A DNA stretch of 64,000 bases from Zasmidium citrigriseum (GCA_002786025.1 NHNW01000022.1:186001-250000), one strand, 5' to 3'. Counted from the stretch's first letter, positions 34,652 through 48,863 are shown. A program made the numbers and translations. The notes: generated by a model from the sequence alone, not told the origin.

Positions 34652-36101
34652 ATGACCCTCCTCAACTCGATAACATCACTAACCCTCGACCTTCCACCCA
34701 GCTGCATAGCCTTCTGTCCGCGAAACCCGCAACTTTTCGTCGTCGGCACCTACCACCTGCATCGGAAGGAGCAAGAAGGTGATTTGTCTGCGGATGAAAC
34801 ACTTCCCGAACGTGCATCCGACCACGATGATGCCACGATCGAAGAGACCCACGCGCAGAAGCGCACGGGAAGTCTGATTCTCTTCCACCTCGGTGACGAT
34901 AATTCCATGTAGGTAAGACGGTCCTTCGCTGATGATGTTGCACCAAGCGGCCATGGATTCTTCATCACTAACGACGATTCCACAGCACGCCCCTCGCAAC
35001 GACGTCCACGGACTTTGCGATCCTTGATATCCAGTGGAGCCCCCATCCCGATGCTCTGGGTGGAGACATGCTGGCGGTGGCCGCGTCCACAGGGCTCCTT
35101 GCTTTCTATCGGCTGGATGCATGCGGCTCTTCGGATACGCAGATGCAGCATGGCAAGCTCGTGCCAGCATGTGAGAAAGCGATAGCCGATTCCGCAACTC
35201 TCGTCCTCTATCTCACGTGGCATCCCGACCGCGCGGACACCATAGGTGTGACGCTGTCCGATGGACGGGTCTGTCTCTGCGAAAGCGAGAGCTCTGCTTG
35301 GAACGAGACCGATACCGTGAAGATTTCGGAAATCCACGTCCACGAGCTCGAGGCTTGGACTTTGGCCTTCTCTTCGGATGGAGATGAGCGAGTCCTCTCG
35401 GGAGGCGACGACATCCTCCTGCAGTGCTTCCACACCTCACCCCCATCCCCCCTCTATCAGGATCGCAAACTGCACCAAGCCGGCATAACCGCCATCCTGC
35501 CCCTATCCCCCACCCTCGTCATCACAGGCAGCTACGACGACCACATCCGCCTCCTGTCCCTGCCCAGCATCGGCCGCAAGAAATGTCTCGCGGAACAAAA
35601 TCTCGGCGGCGGTGTGTGGAGGTTGAAAGTCCTTAGCCAGGACGCAGCACCTGCATCTCTATCTTCAAGGTTCGTGCCGAAGACTCTCTTCCTTCTTTCT
35701 TGATTACTTGCATGCTGTGTATTTCTTCATACCTGCCCTGCTCACCTTAGGAATCCCTCCCGCATTTTCCAGAATCATCACACAAAATTCCCCCAGCCCG
35801 CAAGAAATTTGGAAACTTGGTTGAAATGACGCAATCTGACTTACCCTCTTCCAGCTCTATCGTCTTGCTGGCGAGTTGCATGCACGCGGGTAGCCGCATC
35901 GTAAAGCTGATACGAGAAGAAGGCGCAGACGGAGGAAACGAGGAGTGGCATTTTGAGGTCTTGGCGAGGTTTGAGGAGCATCGGAGTATGAATTATGGGA
36001 GTGATGTCCAGCCGGGTGGGGATGGTACGAAGAGGAAGAGAATTGTGAGCACGAGCTTTTATGACAAGTTGTTGTGTTTGTGGGAGTTTGACGAAGGGTG
36101 A
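34652..36101 (+). CDS. DPH7: Diphthine methyltransferase-like WD40 protein DPH7
   Basis: Exons 34652-34908, 34986-35669 and 35855-36101 give 395 residues; all phases close. The donors are GTAGGT and the less usual GTTCGT. WD40 blades are seen: PPSCIAFCPRNPQLFVVGTY, ILDIQWSPHPDA, LVLYLTWHPDRAD, EAWTLAFSSDG, VITGSYDDHIRLLSLP and GGGVWRLK. The last part has CMHAGSRIVKL, EEHRSMNYGSDVQ, KRKRIVSTSFYDKLLCLWEF, a strong DPH7 (yeast YBR246W) signature. DPH7 removes the methyl ester of diphthine during diphthamide formation on elongation factor 2. It acts in the cytosol. Confidence 0.93.
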
Positions 36102-36709
36102 AGAGGATGGATGTAGGACCGGTCTCAGATTAGACAGTAGTATAGTAGGTAGGTAGTATCATCCCTTGGTATCCTGTTACCGGATACACGAGAAACGTTC
36201 GTGTAAGGTTGTTTCTTTCTTTCTTCGTTTGTTCGGATCGGACGACTCAGTCGCCCTTCGAGCTCAGTCCTCCTGTGACGGCCGTCATACAAAAAGCATG
36301 GTTACAAAATAGTTTCTCTGTCAGATCCCGCCTGCAATCAAAAAGATCATTTGGTATATCGCTTCCAAGAAGATTCGATGTAATCAAAACTCCCACGTCC
36401 AGTAAATGCCACAAATAACGCCGCTCTGGTGCTGCTGAAATGCTGCTTGCTTGCTGGTACGACAAATGAAAGGACAATAAAAATCTCGATCTTCGTCTGT
36501 CGCTTGGCTTGCTGATAGGTATTTCGATCGTGGTGTGCTGCCGACTTCCGGAATCACGGTGGGTGTGCAGCGGGATATGCAGCACGTCTGTGTGATGCTT
36601 GTTTCGCGGAGCCGGGTATGCGGCGGTCTGTGACGCCTCGGCTGGGTTTCGATCGGAGCGTCTCATCAAAGGTTTCTTGAATTTCTGTCTTGCGAATTGC
36701 GTGCTGGTT
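36102..36709. other. Intergenic between convergent genes
   Basis: Common 3' region of DPH7 and the lipocalin-like gene. An open frame through here in the lipocalin reading frame is an unspliced extension without family features. Confidence 0.5.
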
Positions 36710-37713
36710 TCAAGGCTCGCCGGGTCCGCTGACTTTGATTTGCGGCATCGGAGGTGGTGGGACGCCGTTGTTGTTGTCTCGTGCTCGGCGCCATTTGAGG
36801 ACGGGGATTCTTTTGTCGCCCTATGGGATTGAATGTCAGTACGCCGGAATGAAGAATATTTCGTGAATTGAATGTGACGTACCTTGACCTCTGTAGGCTC
36901 CTCGCTACCAAGCACGAGGACTTGTCCGTCTTCCTCGAAACGGTGTGTTCGAATTTGGATATCTCCAATCCAGCCCGGCAAGCTGCAGCATTGGAAGGTA
37001 TGCCGTAGAATCTCTTCTCGACCCATTCCTTCGTTGCTGATGTAGTATGGACCGCAATACGCGAAACATCTTTTGCCGGCCTCTGCCCACTGTGGTTCTT
37101 CTCCCTCTCCGCGCTTGAAACTTTGTTGACCTGGGATCAACATCTGTGCCGACATGTAGCCATCTGGGGTGTAGAGAATGAATCCGGTGACGTTCTTCGT
37201 CATGGGAAATGTCGGCCGTTGTACTGGTGATTCTGGTGTGGGATATGCGATGTAGGACTCGAGTTTCCAAGCTCCGATGAGCTTGTCTCTTAGTGAGGGC
37301 TCGGGCGGTGGTGTTACGCACTGCTCCATCGTGTATAGCCCTTCGTTGAGATCGTCGTAGTTGGTGCCCGCGGGCTCGTCTTTCATGGGCGTGTCCTGGA
37401 CTTCGATACTGGGTACGGGACAGGATGCGATTCTATGGCCGATTCCTTTCATGAAAGGACTGGAATGTGGAGTGGCCATCTTTGTTGTATTCAATTGAGG
37501 CCTTCGATACGGTTCCGGCTTGAAAGACGATGTCTCTGGCGATTGAGCACGGAAACTCAGTTTGTTGGGCGAGACGACGACCTGGGTGGGAGAGAAGACC
37601 TCGCTGGGCATGTCCCGAGGCCGACTCCTGGATCGAGAGCGGGATTTGCGTCCGGGCAGTACTTTGGGGACTTGGAGGTACTGCGTGCTGGGCATAGTAG
37701 CTACTACCAACAT
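36710..37713 (-). CDS. Lipocalin-like domain protein
   Basis: Exons 37713-36883 and 36820-36710 (intron GTACGT...CATAG, phase 0) give 313 residues. A second ATG at 37695 is also possible. The N-terminal 110 residues are disordered and basic (KSRSRSRSRPRDMPS). The lipocalin-like fold (PF13924 type) follows: SLRDKLIGAWKLESYIA, TGFILYTPDGYMSAQML, CFAYCGPYYISNEG, HTFQCCSLPGWIGDIQIR. After splicing it reads GDKRIPVLKWRRARDNN, the usual end of the barrel. Such proteins sometimes lie in secondary-metabolite clusters, but no such cluster is here. The ligand is unknown. Confidence 0.85.
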
Positions 37714-39819
37714 CGGAGCGGCAGCGAGGTGGTGGTGCAGGAAGACGGCATGGACAGTAGCAATACGGAGGTAAGGTAGTCAATGGGTGCTGTGGACGGA
37801 GTGGTGGCCGGCGTGGAAGGACGGGCGTTAATGGGGGTGGCAGCGGTGGTGAGGCGGAGACACATGGTAGAAGAGAACTGCCATGGGCGGGCAGGCGATA
37901 GTATGTATGATGACGGGCCGGTTGGCAACTGGCAACGCACCGTGCAGCGGACTGAGTTCGCGAGGTCTCAGCTGCCCGCGCACGCTCAAGCGGCTCTCCT
38001 ACTCTGCCTCGATGAGGTCGACAACCTGCGCGCGCTAAGCAGAGCGCTGTGGGGCCTCCCGCCGTCTTCCCGCCGCGAGCGCTCCCAAGATGACTTTTCC
38101 GACGGACACTGCGGGCGTGGCGTCTGTCTGGTGCGTCGTGTGCTGCTTCGGGCGTTGATCTATTGAAAACCCACGAGGATGCGATGCCCATCCGGCTTGG
38201 CCTCACCGCGACAATCTCCACCCGCCAGCGCGCCCTCGACCACCGTCTGCCGTGCGCCGCTGTCACCATCTTGTCGCAGCGCCGGCTCACGGCACTGCCT
38301 CCAAGGACAGCTGCTTCACAACACGAGAAGCACCACTCCTCGCCATCTCCAGCCGCCGTCACAGCCTGCTCACCCCGGCTACTTCTAAATCTGGGATGCA
38401 GGCCTGACGCAACAGCCTCCGGCGCGAGCTGCCCATCGCGAGCTTAACGCCTGGACGCTTGCCTGCTTGCGGGCGTTGGAGAAACCCCTGTTCCAGAGAG
38501 CGCAGTCTGAGTTGGGGCTTGCGGGCAGAACGCTCCTTCGTGTCGACATGGCGCAGGAGTCCAGCCCGCTGCGCATACAAAAGGCCTCGCGTGGTCGTCT
38601 GACTGCGTCGGTGAACTCCCCACGGCTCCCGAATGCGCTGCTCACGCCGTCACCAGCTATTGATGATGGCATGAATTATTCATCCACGCATGTGAAGACA
38701 GGCGCTGCGGAAGCCGGCGATAGGGTTGCAAATCCCCCAGTCGCTGGCCTGCAGCGTCCTTGCTGCGTTCGCTATCTCGAGATCGCCAAGGCCAGTGGGC
38801 CTGTTATTGAGATGCGCATCTTCCGTAACCTGAGCCTTGCGTTGCCGAACGGTTGTGTTGGCGTGGTCCCGCGCTTATCGTGATGATGAAAGCACTCGCC
38901 TGCTGGTACCACGCATCGAGTCTGATCGAACACTTTGTCCATAGCAGAGAAATTGCTTCCCTGCACATGTCTCGTCATCATGCCTCGTCGACTTGGGCTT
39001 GCCTGTCAGAACGACAGAGTCAATCGTGTATCGAATGTCAGCGAGACCGGATGGTCGGGTCAACCTAGCGCGAGCAGACGTCGTCGAGATCGCCCGCCGT
39101 CACCGGCCATTCCGCCCCACGAGAGCTCCCCTGTTCGTCCAGTCTGATCAATGGCAGGCCTGTGTCAGCATGTGAGTGATGAGAGCTCTGCTGCGGGGGA
39201 GCAAGGGAAGATTCTTTAACTGAAGCAGCATTCGAAACACTCTCCCAGCTTCCTTCCTCCCTCTTCCTCGAGCTCGATAGCACCCCAAACACGCGGCCAG
39301 GAAACAAGCAAAACCACCTGACAAGTGCAATAGCCCCTCTCCACGTGTGCTTGGAAGGCTAGAGTTTCACTAACCACGGAACAGGAACGTCCTGTGTATT
39401 CCCAATCGGTATGCCTCGCGCACATGCCACCATGGGATCACGATTCACTCGACGACTGGCGTTGTCCAATGGCGATCAAGTATTTCGTTCAAGGTATTTC
39501 GATTGACGACCGAAAGCATGAGCCGGTGGACGACTTCAAACGGCCTGACTCGCCCTTCCACCCTGCGGTTGTGGATGTGATGACGTCGACCTCTTGCTGT
39601 TCTTGATGGATTTGCGCGTTGAAACGGGAGTTGCGACTTATCATCAGAGGTACGGCATGACAATTTCTATCCCGCTCTTTCCCCACCAGCAAAACCGCGG
39701 CTTGTTATCAATCCGTGTGGGCGCTGTGTGAGGAGGACATGGGACTGAATCCTACTGCCATCGTACCGGATGATGAGGAACCACCTCTCCGAATCAACAA
39801 ACATGCCATCCAATCTTCA
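37714..39819. other. Long intergenic region upstream of lipocalin-like gene and THI4
   Basis: About 2.1 kb without a convincing gene. Open frames overlap on both strands and have arginine-rich, unstructured translations. The right part is presumably the THI4 promoter and the start of its long 5' leader. Confidence 0.45.
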
Positions 39820-39941
39820 GCGATAGGACAATGCCGTCACAGCCGACCGCAGGAGAAGACGAGCGGGCTGGAGAGAGTTGTTCTGAGATTATACGGCACG
39901 AACTTGATCATCTGGATAATACCAGCGAAAGAATCATGCTT
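39820..39941 (+). promoter_or_regulatory. Thiamine pyrophosphate (TPP) riboswitch of THI4
   Basis: The TPP aptamer core is readable. TGCCGT (39832) can pair with ACGGCA (39893) as P2. The pyrimidine-sensing CTGAGATTATAC follows from 39883, then GAACTTGATC. The CTGG-ATAATA-CCAG stem-loop (39912-39925) continues into CGAAAGAATCATGC, the fungal form of the P4/P5 and P1 region. P3 is extended to about 45 nt, as in other fungi. It lies in the 5' leader 74 nt before the THI4 ATG. A branch-point-like ACTAAC and an ACAG acceptor lie between, so control by TPP-dependent splicing, as in Neurospora, is likely. Confidence 0.92.
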
Positions 39942-39999
39942 CCATGACCCTACTCCTCGCCATCATGGAGGCAATACTAACAACAGCAGTCCTCCTTGA

Positions 40000-41085
<1,086 letters not shown>

Positions 41086-41949
41086 GGGATGATGCCTGGA
41101 CGAAAGGCCTGGGATTGGAAGATCTTTGGCCACTTGCCGAAGTGGAGGAAACTCTTACGCTTACGCTCGTTTCAAAGATATGACCTATGCTTTGGTATAT
41201 GAAACAAATTGAAAATGCTCGAGAACCATGAAGCTTGTGCTCCTGTCAGCGTCTGTTTCATCAGGCGAACTCGATGAGCCTGAGACAACTTTTTCGTCTC
41301 AACAGTCACGGACAAGACGGAGTTATGCTCTGATATGGCATACGGGCCATAGCCCTCCATCCTTCAAGTTTCATAGAGATGAAGGGGATTTTCGTGCATA
41401 GATATAGCTTGAATCGCCACGTGGGGAGTCGTATGTTTCACGGGAAGTATGGAGGCTCGTTCACTCGGTCGCATGTGCAGTCTCGATGTCGCCATCTCCA
41501 CGGACGAGACAATAAGCATATGTCAAATCATTTGGAATGCGCTCCAATGCCTACCTTTCATCATCGATAAGACGACGATGACATTCCCTTCACTTCTCAC
41601 CATCCTCTTTGGGAAGTTACAACTCGGCACCCGGCAGACACGAAAGATTAATGCTTCACTCATAGACTTTCGTTCCACGGCTATCAGCTACACCAGAAAG
41701 CACACGACCAGCTACCGAACGAAGTCAAATAATAAGCAATCGCGCAAATTCGCTCAATGGCGCCCGATGGCGTCCGCATTCGTAACTTCGTGTCCGGCGA
41801 AAAAAGAATTCGCGTCCGCTTTGGGACCTAAAGACGCCCCGTCGATGCTAGAAAGAAATCAAGCATCGCACCCGCTGCCATTCTTCCGCACGTGTGAGTA
41901 AATCGTGGTTGATATTGGTCGGCCGTTCGACTCGTCATCGTGTGCGGCA
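41086..41949. other. Intergenic between convergent THI4 and VID27
   Basis: No gene is seen. It is shared 3' sequence. Confidence 0.45.
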
Positions 41950-44433
41950 CTAATAGGGAGAGTTCACAATCTGTTCAACGGAAAGAAAATGTCAGTCTAA
42001 CTGCTTCAGTCCACTGCAGAGGTTCTGAGTCCGACTTACCTCGTTCCTACTGAGATAGCTGCCTTTGCTGCGCCGAGGCGTGGCCATGATGCTCTCCCGA
42101 GTCGGTCGTTGCAAAGCTCTCTTGGCCACCATGTCGACTTCGTTGGGGAGCGCGACGACGATGTTCTTGTCGCTGCCGAAGCGGAAGTTGTCGGCCTTGA
42201 CTTCTTCTTGGTAGCGCTTGATGTGGTATGGGTCCTTGCGGCCGGCGAGCACCTTCTTGAGGGACCAGGTGACGATGAAGGGACCTGTTGCTGTGATGAT
42301 GGTTGACTCTTCTTGGTTCTCTCCAGTGTTGAAGCGTGCTGGGGTGAATGAGATCGGAGCGCCGGTCTCGTGCTGGAATTGTGCGACGTGGGATGGTGTG
42401 AGGGCCAGACGGCGTGGTTGTGGCTTGCTGTCCTTTGCGAATGCCTTCTCGAATCCAAGCTTGCCTTCGTTCTTGCCCTCCTTCTGAAGGGCATCGATCA
42501 GGAGGATGTAAGTACGAGTGGTTGCAAGCACCCAGCGTCCATCTGCGCTGACGTCGAGACCGATGATGGGGTCACCGAGGGCAGGCAGAGCCGTCTTCGC
42601 GTTGATGCCAAGGCGATCGAACATGCGAATGTCGCCCTTGTTGGACGCAACGGCGATGTAGCCCTTCTCGGTCGTTGCAGCAGCAGAGAAGTCGTTCTTG
42701 CTGACATACTGCTTCAGTTCGCTGTCGACCAGCTTGTTACCGCTCAGACGCGGATCCACTCGGTAGAGAGCATTCTTGGAAAGACCAAGGAAGGTCTGCT
42801 CATCTGTCGTCTGGGCGAACTTGTTCTCTGGCGCAAATATGTTGGCAGGGATGTCATCGTGAACCTTCCACTCATCAACCACCTTTCCAGTCTCGAGATC
42901 CAGTCGATGCAGGCTGTTCGGATCCGCTTGGTTCTGCACGATCAAGTTGCGGTCTGACATGTGCAACATGACCTTTGACGGGGCAAAGCTCTTGCCCTTC
43001 GGAGTCGCGATGTTGTTGATTGCTGTGCTGAACTCAAGCTGGTTGTCAGGCGTGTGCTTGAAGACGCCGATCTTGTCACCACGAACAACGAACGACCGGT
43101 CGATCTTGTTACCAACAGCCAAGAGACTGTTGACCTTGCCATCATCGCCGAGATGTTCAGCCTCATCCTCATCTTCGTCCTCGTCGAAGTCGGGAGTTTC
43201 TGGTCGATCGACGGCGTCCTCGAACTCGTCTTCCTCATCCTCTTCAGCGGCCTCGCGCTCACGCTCATCGTCCTTGGCGTCTTCGAGGACGAGATCGTTG
43301 AACGAGTCAAGAACATAGTCCCTGTCCGCATCCTGCACGACCTTGTGCCACTTGGCGTGGTTCAGATGTTCCCACAGCGCCTGCATCAATCCCTCTTGAA
43401 ACTTCTCCTCTGTCTCGCGATCCTTGAACTTCAAAAGCCACGAGTACGCCGAGCCATCTTCAGTGTAATGATTGAAGATGAAGCTTAAATACTCAAAGTT
43501 GAAGACAGGGTTGATGTCCGGTACCACCTCTTGTCCAAGCCATTGTTGCTTGTTGCCACTGATCTGTATCCAGTAGGTCCAGTTTCCAGTCTCGCAGACG
43601 ATGGCCTGGACATCTGGGTCTTGTAGAATGAAAGTGCCTGACTGAAAGTCGAACAGATGAAGCTCGGCTTCCTCGCTGGCAAGCACCTCCTTGCTCTCAG
43701 GAGCCTGGCGGGGCGCTGGAGCTTTGGTCGGTGTCTGGTCGACCGCCTTGGATTGCGGCACGAGCGCTTTCTTCGAAGAGTCGCGGGCCATGGTGGGGCT
43801 GTCGTCCCGGAGGTCGTTCAAAGAACGCGCGATTGGCGAGATCGCAGGTGATCGCGAAGGCTGGCTGGAGATGGGGCTCGCGGCAGGGATGTCCGGCTCG
43901 TCGTCAAACGCAAACTCCTTAAGATCGCGCTCGGTGGCCTGGCCGTGGCTCCTGCGATACTTGCGCTCGAACTGACACTGCTTTGCGACAACGTCAAACG
44001 CGGTCGCACTCTCAGGCCTCGTCGCTCCGTCGCAAACAAACTCGAACAAGTCGCCCTCGTCGCCCGACAAATCCTTCCACGCAATCACAATCTCTCCGTC
44101 CTCTTTCCTCTCAACCCGCAATCGCAGCTCCTCGTCGAGTAAGAATGTCTTCTCGTCCTTGTCGCCGAGCGTATCGATAACACCCTCTTCCCCACCTTCC
44201 TCTTCCAAGAGCTCTTCCTCGCCCTCCTCGTATGCGCGCTGGATCACCAGCTGATACTGGAAGTCCTGACCGGTCTTGCGGATGAATGCAGCGGCGTCCT
44301 TGAAGATGAGCTCGCTGTATCCCTTCGGACTCTGTGGGCGAACGATATAAAGCTGGCCTTGGTTGAGCTCGACGATGTTTTGCTTGTTGGTCGAGCCGAA
44401 AAGTATGCTTGATAGCGACCTCAGCGCGAACAT
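41950..44433 (-). CDS. VID27: VID27 family protein
   Basis: Exons 44433-42040 and 41970-41950 give 804 residues. The last intron (GTAAGT...AACAG) is needed to end in the short EIVNSPY tail. It starts MFALRSLSSILFGSTNKQNI, typical of VID27. A PH-like N-terminal part (GQLYIVRPQSPKGYSELIF) is followed by acidic runs (EEGEEELLEEEGGEEG and EREREAAEEDEEDEFED). The C-terminal half is the VID27 WD40-like propeller: SFVVRGDKIGVFKH, LETGKVVDEWKVHDD, YIAVASNKGDIRMFD and GLDVSADGRWVLATT. Yeast Vid27 is cytosolic and linked to vacuole import and degradation of fructose-1,6-bisphosphatase; the molecular role is poorly known. Confidence 0.95.
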
Positions 44434-45004
44434 GCTAGCGTATATCGACGTCGGTGGCGGCGGTGGGCATCACGAGGAGAGAGGCGTGTTTGGCGATGCT
44501 GTTGTTAAGAGGTAAACTTGCAGAAAGACAACAATGACGCTGCAGGCAGCTTTGACTGGACCCTTGCGACTTAGGCAGGTGCGGCGCTACCTCCTAGTGG
44601 CTGTGCAGGAGCGACCCACAGCCAATCATGCAGGAGCAAAGCGACAAGGATAAAGCGGCCATTCTCTTCAAGATAGTTTGCACAAGATCGAACTTAGAGA
44701 TTGCGGCAGTCTTAGCCAGTAGATACAAGTCTGCTTTATACGGTCAAAGCAACCAATGTAGCTTCTTCGTCCCCTCGCTTTGTCGGAAGCCACACAATCC
44801 CCAACTCACTCCTACTATCATGCTTTACTTGATGTTGAACGCTCCAATCGTGGGTCATATACCCGAAAGTGCAAATGCCAGCCAACCGCCTGCGCCTTCG
44901 CTTGTTGATTAAGATGTTTTGGGATCGTGCCTCGTCAATTCGTACATGCGGCTTTTGCCATCGGAAAGCCCAGTATGCCGCTAGAAATGCATGTGATGAA
45001 AGCT
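44434..45004. other. Intergenic
   Basis: Between the VID27 start and the 3' end of the CCCH gene. Nothing is recognised. Confidence 0.4.
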
Positions 45005-46759
45005 TCACTTTGGCGTTCGACCTCCGCCTATTGGCCCAAATGCGCCGTTTGAGTTGGGTTTGGGCTCGAAGTCCATGTCGAACACCTCTTGATCTTCTTC
45101 TATGCGCTGGCTCACGCTGTTGGAGTTGAGGGCTCGGTCCATGCTCGATCTACCCGTTGAGCCATTCGACATTGTACGAGTAGGGACGGGAGCTTGCGGA
45201 CCAGATGCCGAGCGTGCTGCGTCAAGCTTGGTTCTCTGGAGCTCCTGTGTGAGCATGCTCATGCTGGCCTGTCTCGGAGGACTGCTCACGCTTGGGCTGA
45301 GTTCACCGTTTGACGGAATGCTAGCGGGGTGCGAGGTCGGGAATGAGGAGTCTCGAAGCGGCGAGCCTACATGTCCGACTCCATCGCGCATTGCGTTGCG
45401 TGCAAACATGCCAGAGTAGCGCGAGGGACTTGAAGAGAACGGACTGTTGGCCTTGCTGTCAGACGGTGTGCCTTGGTTGGAAATCGTGCGTCGTTGAGCA
45501 GCTAGAAATGATGCCGGCTTGCTGTCCTCAGTGCGTGGTCGTGAGTCCCGCCTTGACTTGCCGTCTGGAATGAGATCGTGGAGACTGGATGGAAGCAAGT
45601 CTTTCTCATCATCCGTATCGCCGTCATCGTCTTCTGAGTCCTCAAAGTGAACAGGCGGCCTTGTACCAAGACTTGCAGACATGATCGGTCGGGATCCTCG
45701 TAGACGGTCGGAGTGCAATGGTCTCTTCTCGAATGAAATGGGTTCGTCATTCCCACTAGGCGGTGATGAGCCCATGCTCGCATTGATCACATTGTTAATG
45801 CCACGCTCTGGATATGCAGAGCTGTGAAGATCTCGTAGTGCCGTGTTGCCGAGGTGTGCCATTCGTGGAAGTGATGAGGGAGGAGACTCGAAGTCCCACT
45901 TGGACGGAACAGATGCCGCGAATGGTCCATTCCTGGCCGCATACGAGACGCCATTGCTATCGAACGAGTTCGGCAATGGCGCATCCAGTACTGACAGTCC
46001 CTTCTGCGGAGGTGAGGTCGCAATTCGGTCGTTCTGCGGCGGTGATCCGTACTTGGGCGAGGCCGAAGTGTAGGTCATATCGATTGAGTGTTGCCCATCG
46101 TAGCCATTTCGCGATGCGTACTGGTAGTGTTCGAAGTCTGGTTGTGGGCCATCGCCATTGGCTCTTGGCTCCAGACCTTGGGCTTGCATGGAGAGCAATC
46201 CAGGTGGTGGCTGGCCAAAGGCTGAAGGGTGTTGCGGTGGGTAGTATTGGGCAGGCGGAGGCATCGGCATTCGATTCACTACCGTGCCGTCTTGTGTAAT
46301 ATGTAGAAGCGCGCATTTTCTACCGAATTTGCAACCACCTTTGGCAAAGTATTTGCACGGCGCGGGTCTCGTGGTGGACTCGATATCGTGGGAGAATGGA
46401 CACATCTGGCCTGCCTGGCACTGGCCTTGGAGGAAGAACTTGCATGGGACATGCTGTGTATCTGGTGGTCTTATCTTAGTGTGCGCTCTTGCGATGGTAT
46501 ATGGCATTAACTCCTCCTACTCACTCTTGTTCTTGGGCGGACTTGCGGCCATGCGCAGTGGCATGCCGCTGCCCTCACCCTGCATGGCCGGGAACGGGCG
46601 TTGTATGGGCATTGCGCCATTTTGTCGGTCGTGGTGCATTCTGGAGTTGTGCGCCGAAGTCGAGGTCGAGGGGCGTGAGTGATGTGGTGGCTGCGAGGAA
46701 GCGGGCGTATCGTTGCCGTTGGTGGCGGGTGAGTATGGCGGTTGGTGAAAGGCGCTCAT
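45005..46759 (-). CDS. Tandem CCCH zinc-finger protein (probable RNA-binding)
   Basis: Exons 46759-46525 and 46461-45005 (intron 63 bp, phase 1) give 563 residues. The splice joins PPKNKN to TQHVPCKFF and leaves both fingers intact. These are CKFFLQGQCQAGQMCPFSH and CKYFAKGGCKFGRKCALLH, each C-x7-C-x5-C-x3-H. The rest is disordered and rich in Pro, Ser, Gln and Asn, with an acidic patch (FEDSEDDDGDTDDEKD) and many SP sites that suggest phosphorylation. It resembles yeast Lee1-like proteins. Binding of RNA is expected from the finger type; targets are unknown. Confidence 0.87.
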
Positions 46760-48732
46760 CTCGGGATTGAGCAGTGGTCGCGTGTGTAACGAAAATCACA
46801 TCACATGCGTCGTAGTACCGGAGGCTTCTGGCGGGGGTGCGGGGCTGGAGATAAGAGCACCGTCGATGGAATTCGAGATGTCGTTGTGGCGGTCGTGAGG
46901 ACTTGGGCGAGGAGTAAGTGAGCGACGTACAAAGGGCAACGGAGCGGCGTGACGGTCGGTAATTATGTCGAAGGCCGGCTACCTGATGGCGAATTTATGG
47001 CAGAAGTTGAGTGCTTGCTTGCTTCAGTTGGTCGGTGGGCGGGAGATTGGGCGCTCGGACCCTGACCCTGAGCTGCCCGCGCGAGACTTTCTCGAAGGCA
47101 ACCTCACCTTGTCGCTTTCTTGTGCTCACTGACTTTAAGCCGCACTTAACGCGGTCTGATTGCAGCGACAGTGTGATGATAAGAGCTGGCCAGATGCATG
47201 AGACGAACGATGGCGGTGAGCACGACGGATTCGTCAAGGCCACATGATCAGCTGTCAAGTCATCGGACGGAATGTTTCGCACGTGGAGCATGAGTAGGAT
47301 TGCAAGCTTGTGTCCTGCGCATGTAGTCACGAAGGCAAAGAGATGGAAGGCGAAAGAGGCTGGGAGTTAGCCCGCGATAAGAACGTGAAGGCGACGAGTG
47401 TGATACAGAAAGGCGTGTCGCAGCAAACAAGAGGTCGTTGCCTGAGGCTGGAGGCTGCTTTTCCCCAGGATGACATTCTATCCTTTGGAACCGCCTTCTC
47501 GCACGTATAAGCTCCCGATACCGAGTGCTGGAATTGCGGACTGTCTTGTAACCGACAGGAGAAGAATCACTTAGCAAAGGGCGCAGTGAAGTCTCCGAGT
47601 AGACGGGAGCTCAAAGGTCCCTTCTGGTATGAAGGGGTGGGACCATCATGGAGTGCTTCCAGCGCTGTATCCTTCAGCCAATCGCCAATAATTTGGATTC
47701 GGTCGGCCCACAAGCCAGCCTGGTCTTCAATCTTCCTCCAGAAGGCGGCAACCGTTTCACTGCTCCGTGGCTCACTTCACCCATGCATCGGAAGCGACGG
47801 CAAGGCCTTGAACTGGAGCTTTTCCTTCATGATCTGGGTGTTGCTACGATGCTACTATGTGCACGAGGAACGAACTGCCGTACGAACGCAGCGGATTAGA
47901 ACGGAGATGTGGAGGGACGATACCTTGTCATCTCGGCTGTATCCTTACTTAGCACTTATGAGCAACAGACTCTTCCTAGTCTCATTTGACAATCGACGTC
48001 GGCCAACACACCCTTTAGTTCCGGTAGCCAACACGCACAAGCCCCTGATTCCGTGTTACACAGCAGCGGAACGTTTGGATACAAACCGGAAGAGATGATT
48101 TTGTTCGACCCGTGAAACGTCAAGAAGAGGAACAAGCTTCATCGAAAAATCGACCCCGCCAGTGGCGACTTGCAGAACGGGCGATTAGTCTCCAGCGTAA
48201 TGTTATCGCATCCAACGCATTGGAGCTGTGGTTTGGAAAGGAGACATGTTTGGCGGTCCGACGAAACGGTCAGCGGATGCATATCAAATCCTGGAACACA
48301 AGAGAGATTGCGTTCGAGGCTCCGCTCATCTCGCATTCAGCGTGCCTCATTGCACGAGCGCGGAGGATCTTGTGCGCCGTTTGCTTGTGATACTTGTGGA
48401 GAAAGCGTGAATGGAATTGAGAAAGTCCAGGATTCTCACATGTGAAGAGATCAAAGTGGAGCATATTGAGCGGCCTCATGCCGCTCAGCGGTCTGTTTTG
48501 TTCCGTCAAGAACTTGAAGACCGACCACACGTTCCTTCCTCATCTGGACAAACACGACTTCCGCGACGCTAGCGCGGAAGCTTGAAATTAGCGCGATTTC
48601 CCGCACTTCTGAAGAACTTGGAAGGGACGACTTCATCTCGACACCACCGACCACCTTCGCTCCTTACCTTCTTTTCTACGACGTTCGTTTGTCCAACTCA
48701 TTGTCACTCCTTACAGACTACCTGCCACCGCC
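46760..48732. other. Intergenic, about 2 kb
   Basis: No frame with family features. A 170-codon frame at 47586-48098 was judged chance. It holds promoters for the CCCH gene and the next gene. Confidence 0.4.
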
Positions 48733-48863
48733 ATGAAGTCGCTGGCACTCGCCGCCCTCGCGGCGACGGCGTCCGCCACTCCCTTCTCCAACTGGAACGG
48801 CACCTTCACCTACGCACCCACCGGCTGGGGCACTGGCACGGGAACGGCATACTCGTCGACGTG
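48733..48863 (+). CDS. Signal-peptide exon of uncertain gene
   Basis: ATG at 48733 encodes MKSLALAALAATASATPFSN, a clean signal peptide, then a Gly/Thr/Trp-rich stretch to GTAAGT at 48864. An acceptor at 49066-49071 (TTTCAG) would join it in phase to the frame of the next feature, giving 910 residues. That would place a signal peptide before a cytosolic-looking basic segment and a second membrane helix, which is odd. It may instead be the start of a separate secreted protein whose other exons are lost or unseen. Confidence 0.45.

Noticed and set aside
36247..36709. C-terminal extension of the lipocalin-like frame to 488 residues
   Set aside because: The intron at 36882-36821 restores the conserved end of the domain; the extension is read-through of intron and 3' sequence.
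37433..38362. 309-codon minus-strand frame over the lipocalin-like gene start
   Set aside because: Arg/Pro/Ala-rich, in the wrong frame against a recognised domain, and without any motif.
41449..41901. 150-codon frame between THI4 and VID27
   Set aside because: Lies in the shared 3' region of convergent genes and lacks protein-like pattern.
47586..48098. 170-codon plus-strand frame in an otherwise empty interval
   Set aside because: No motif, no ordered composition, no support on either side.
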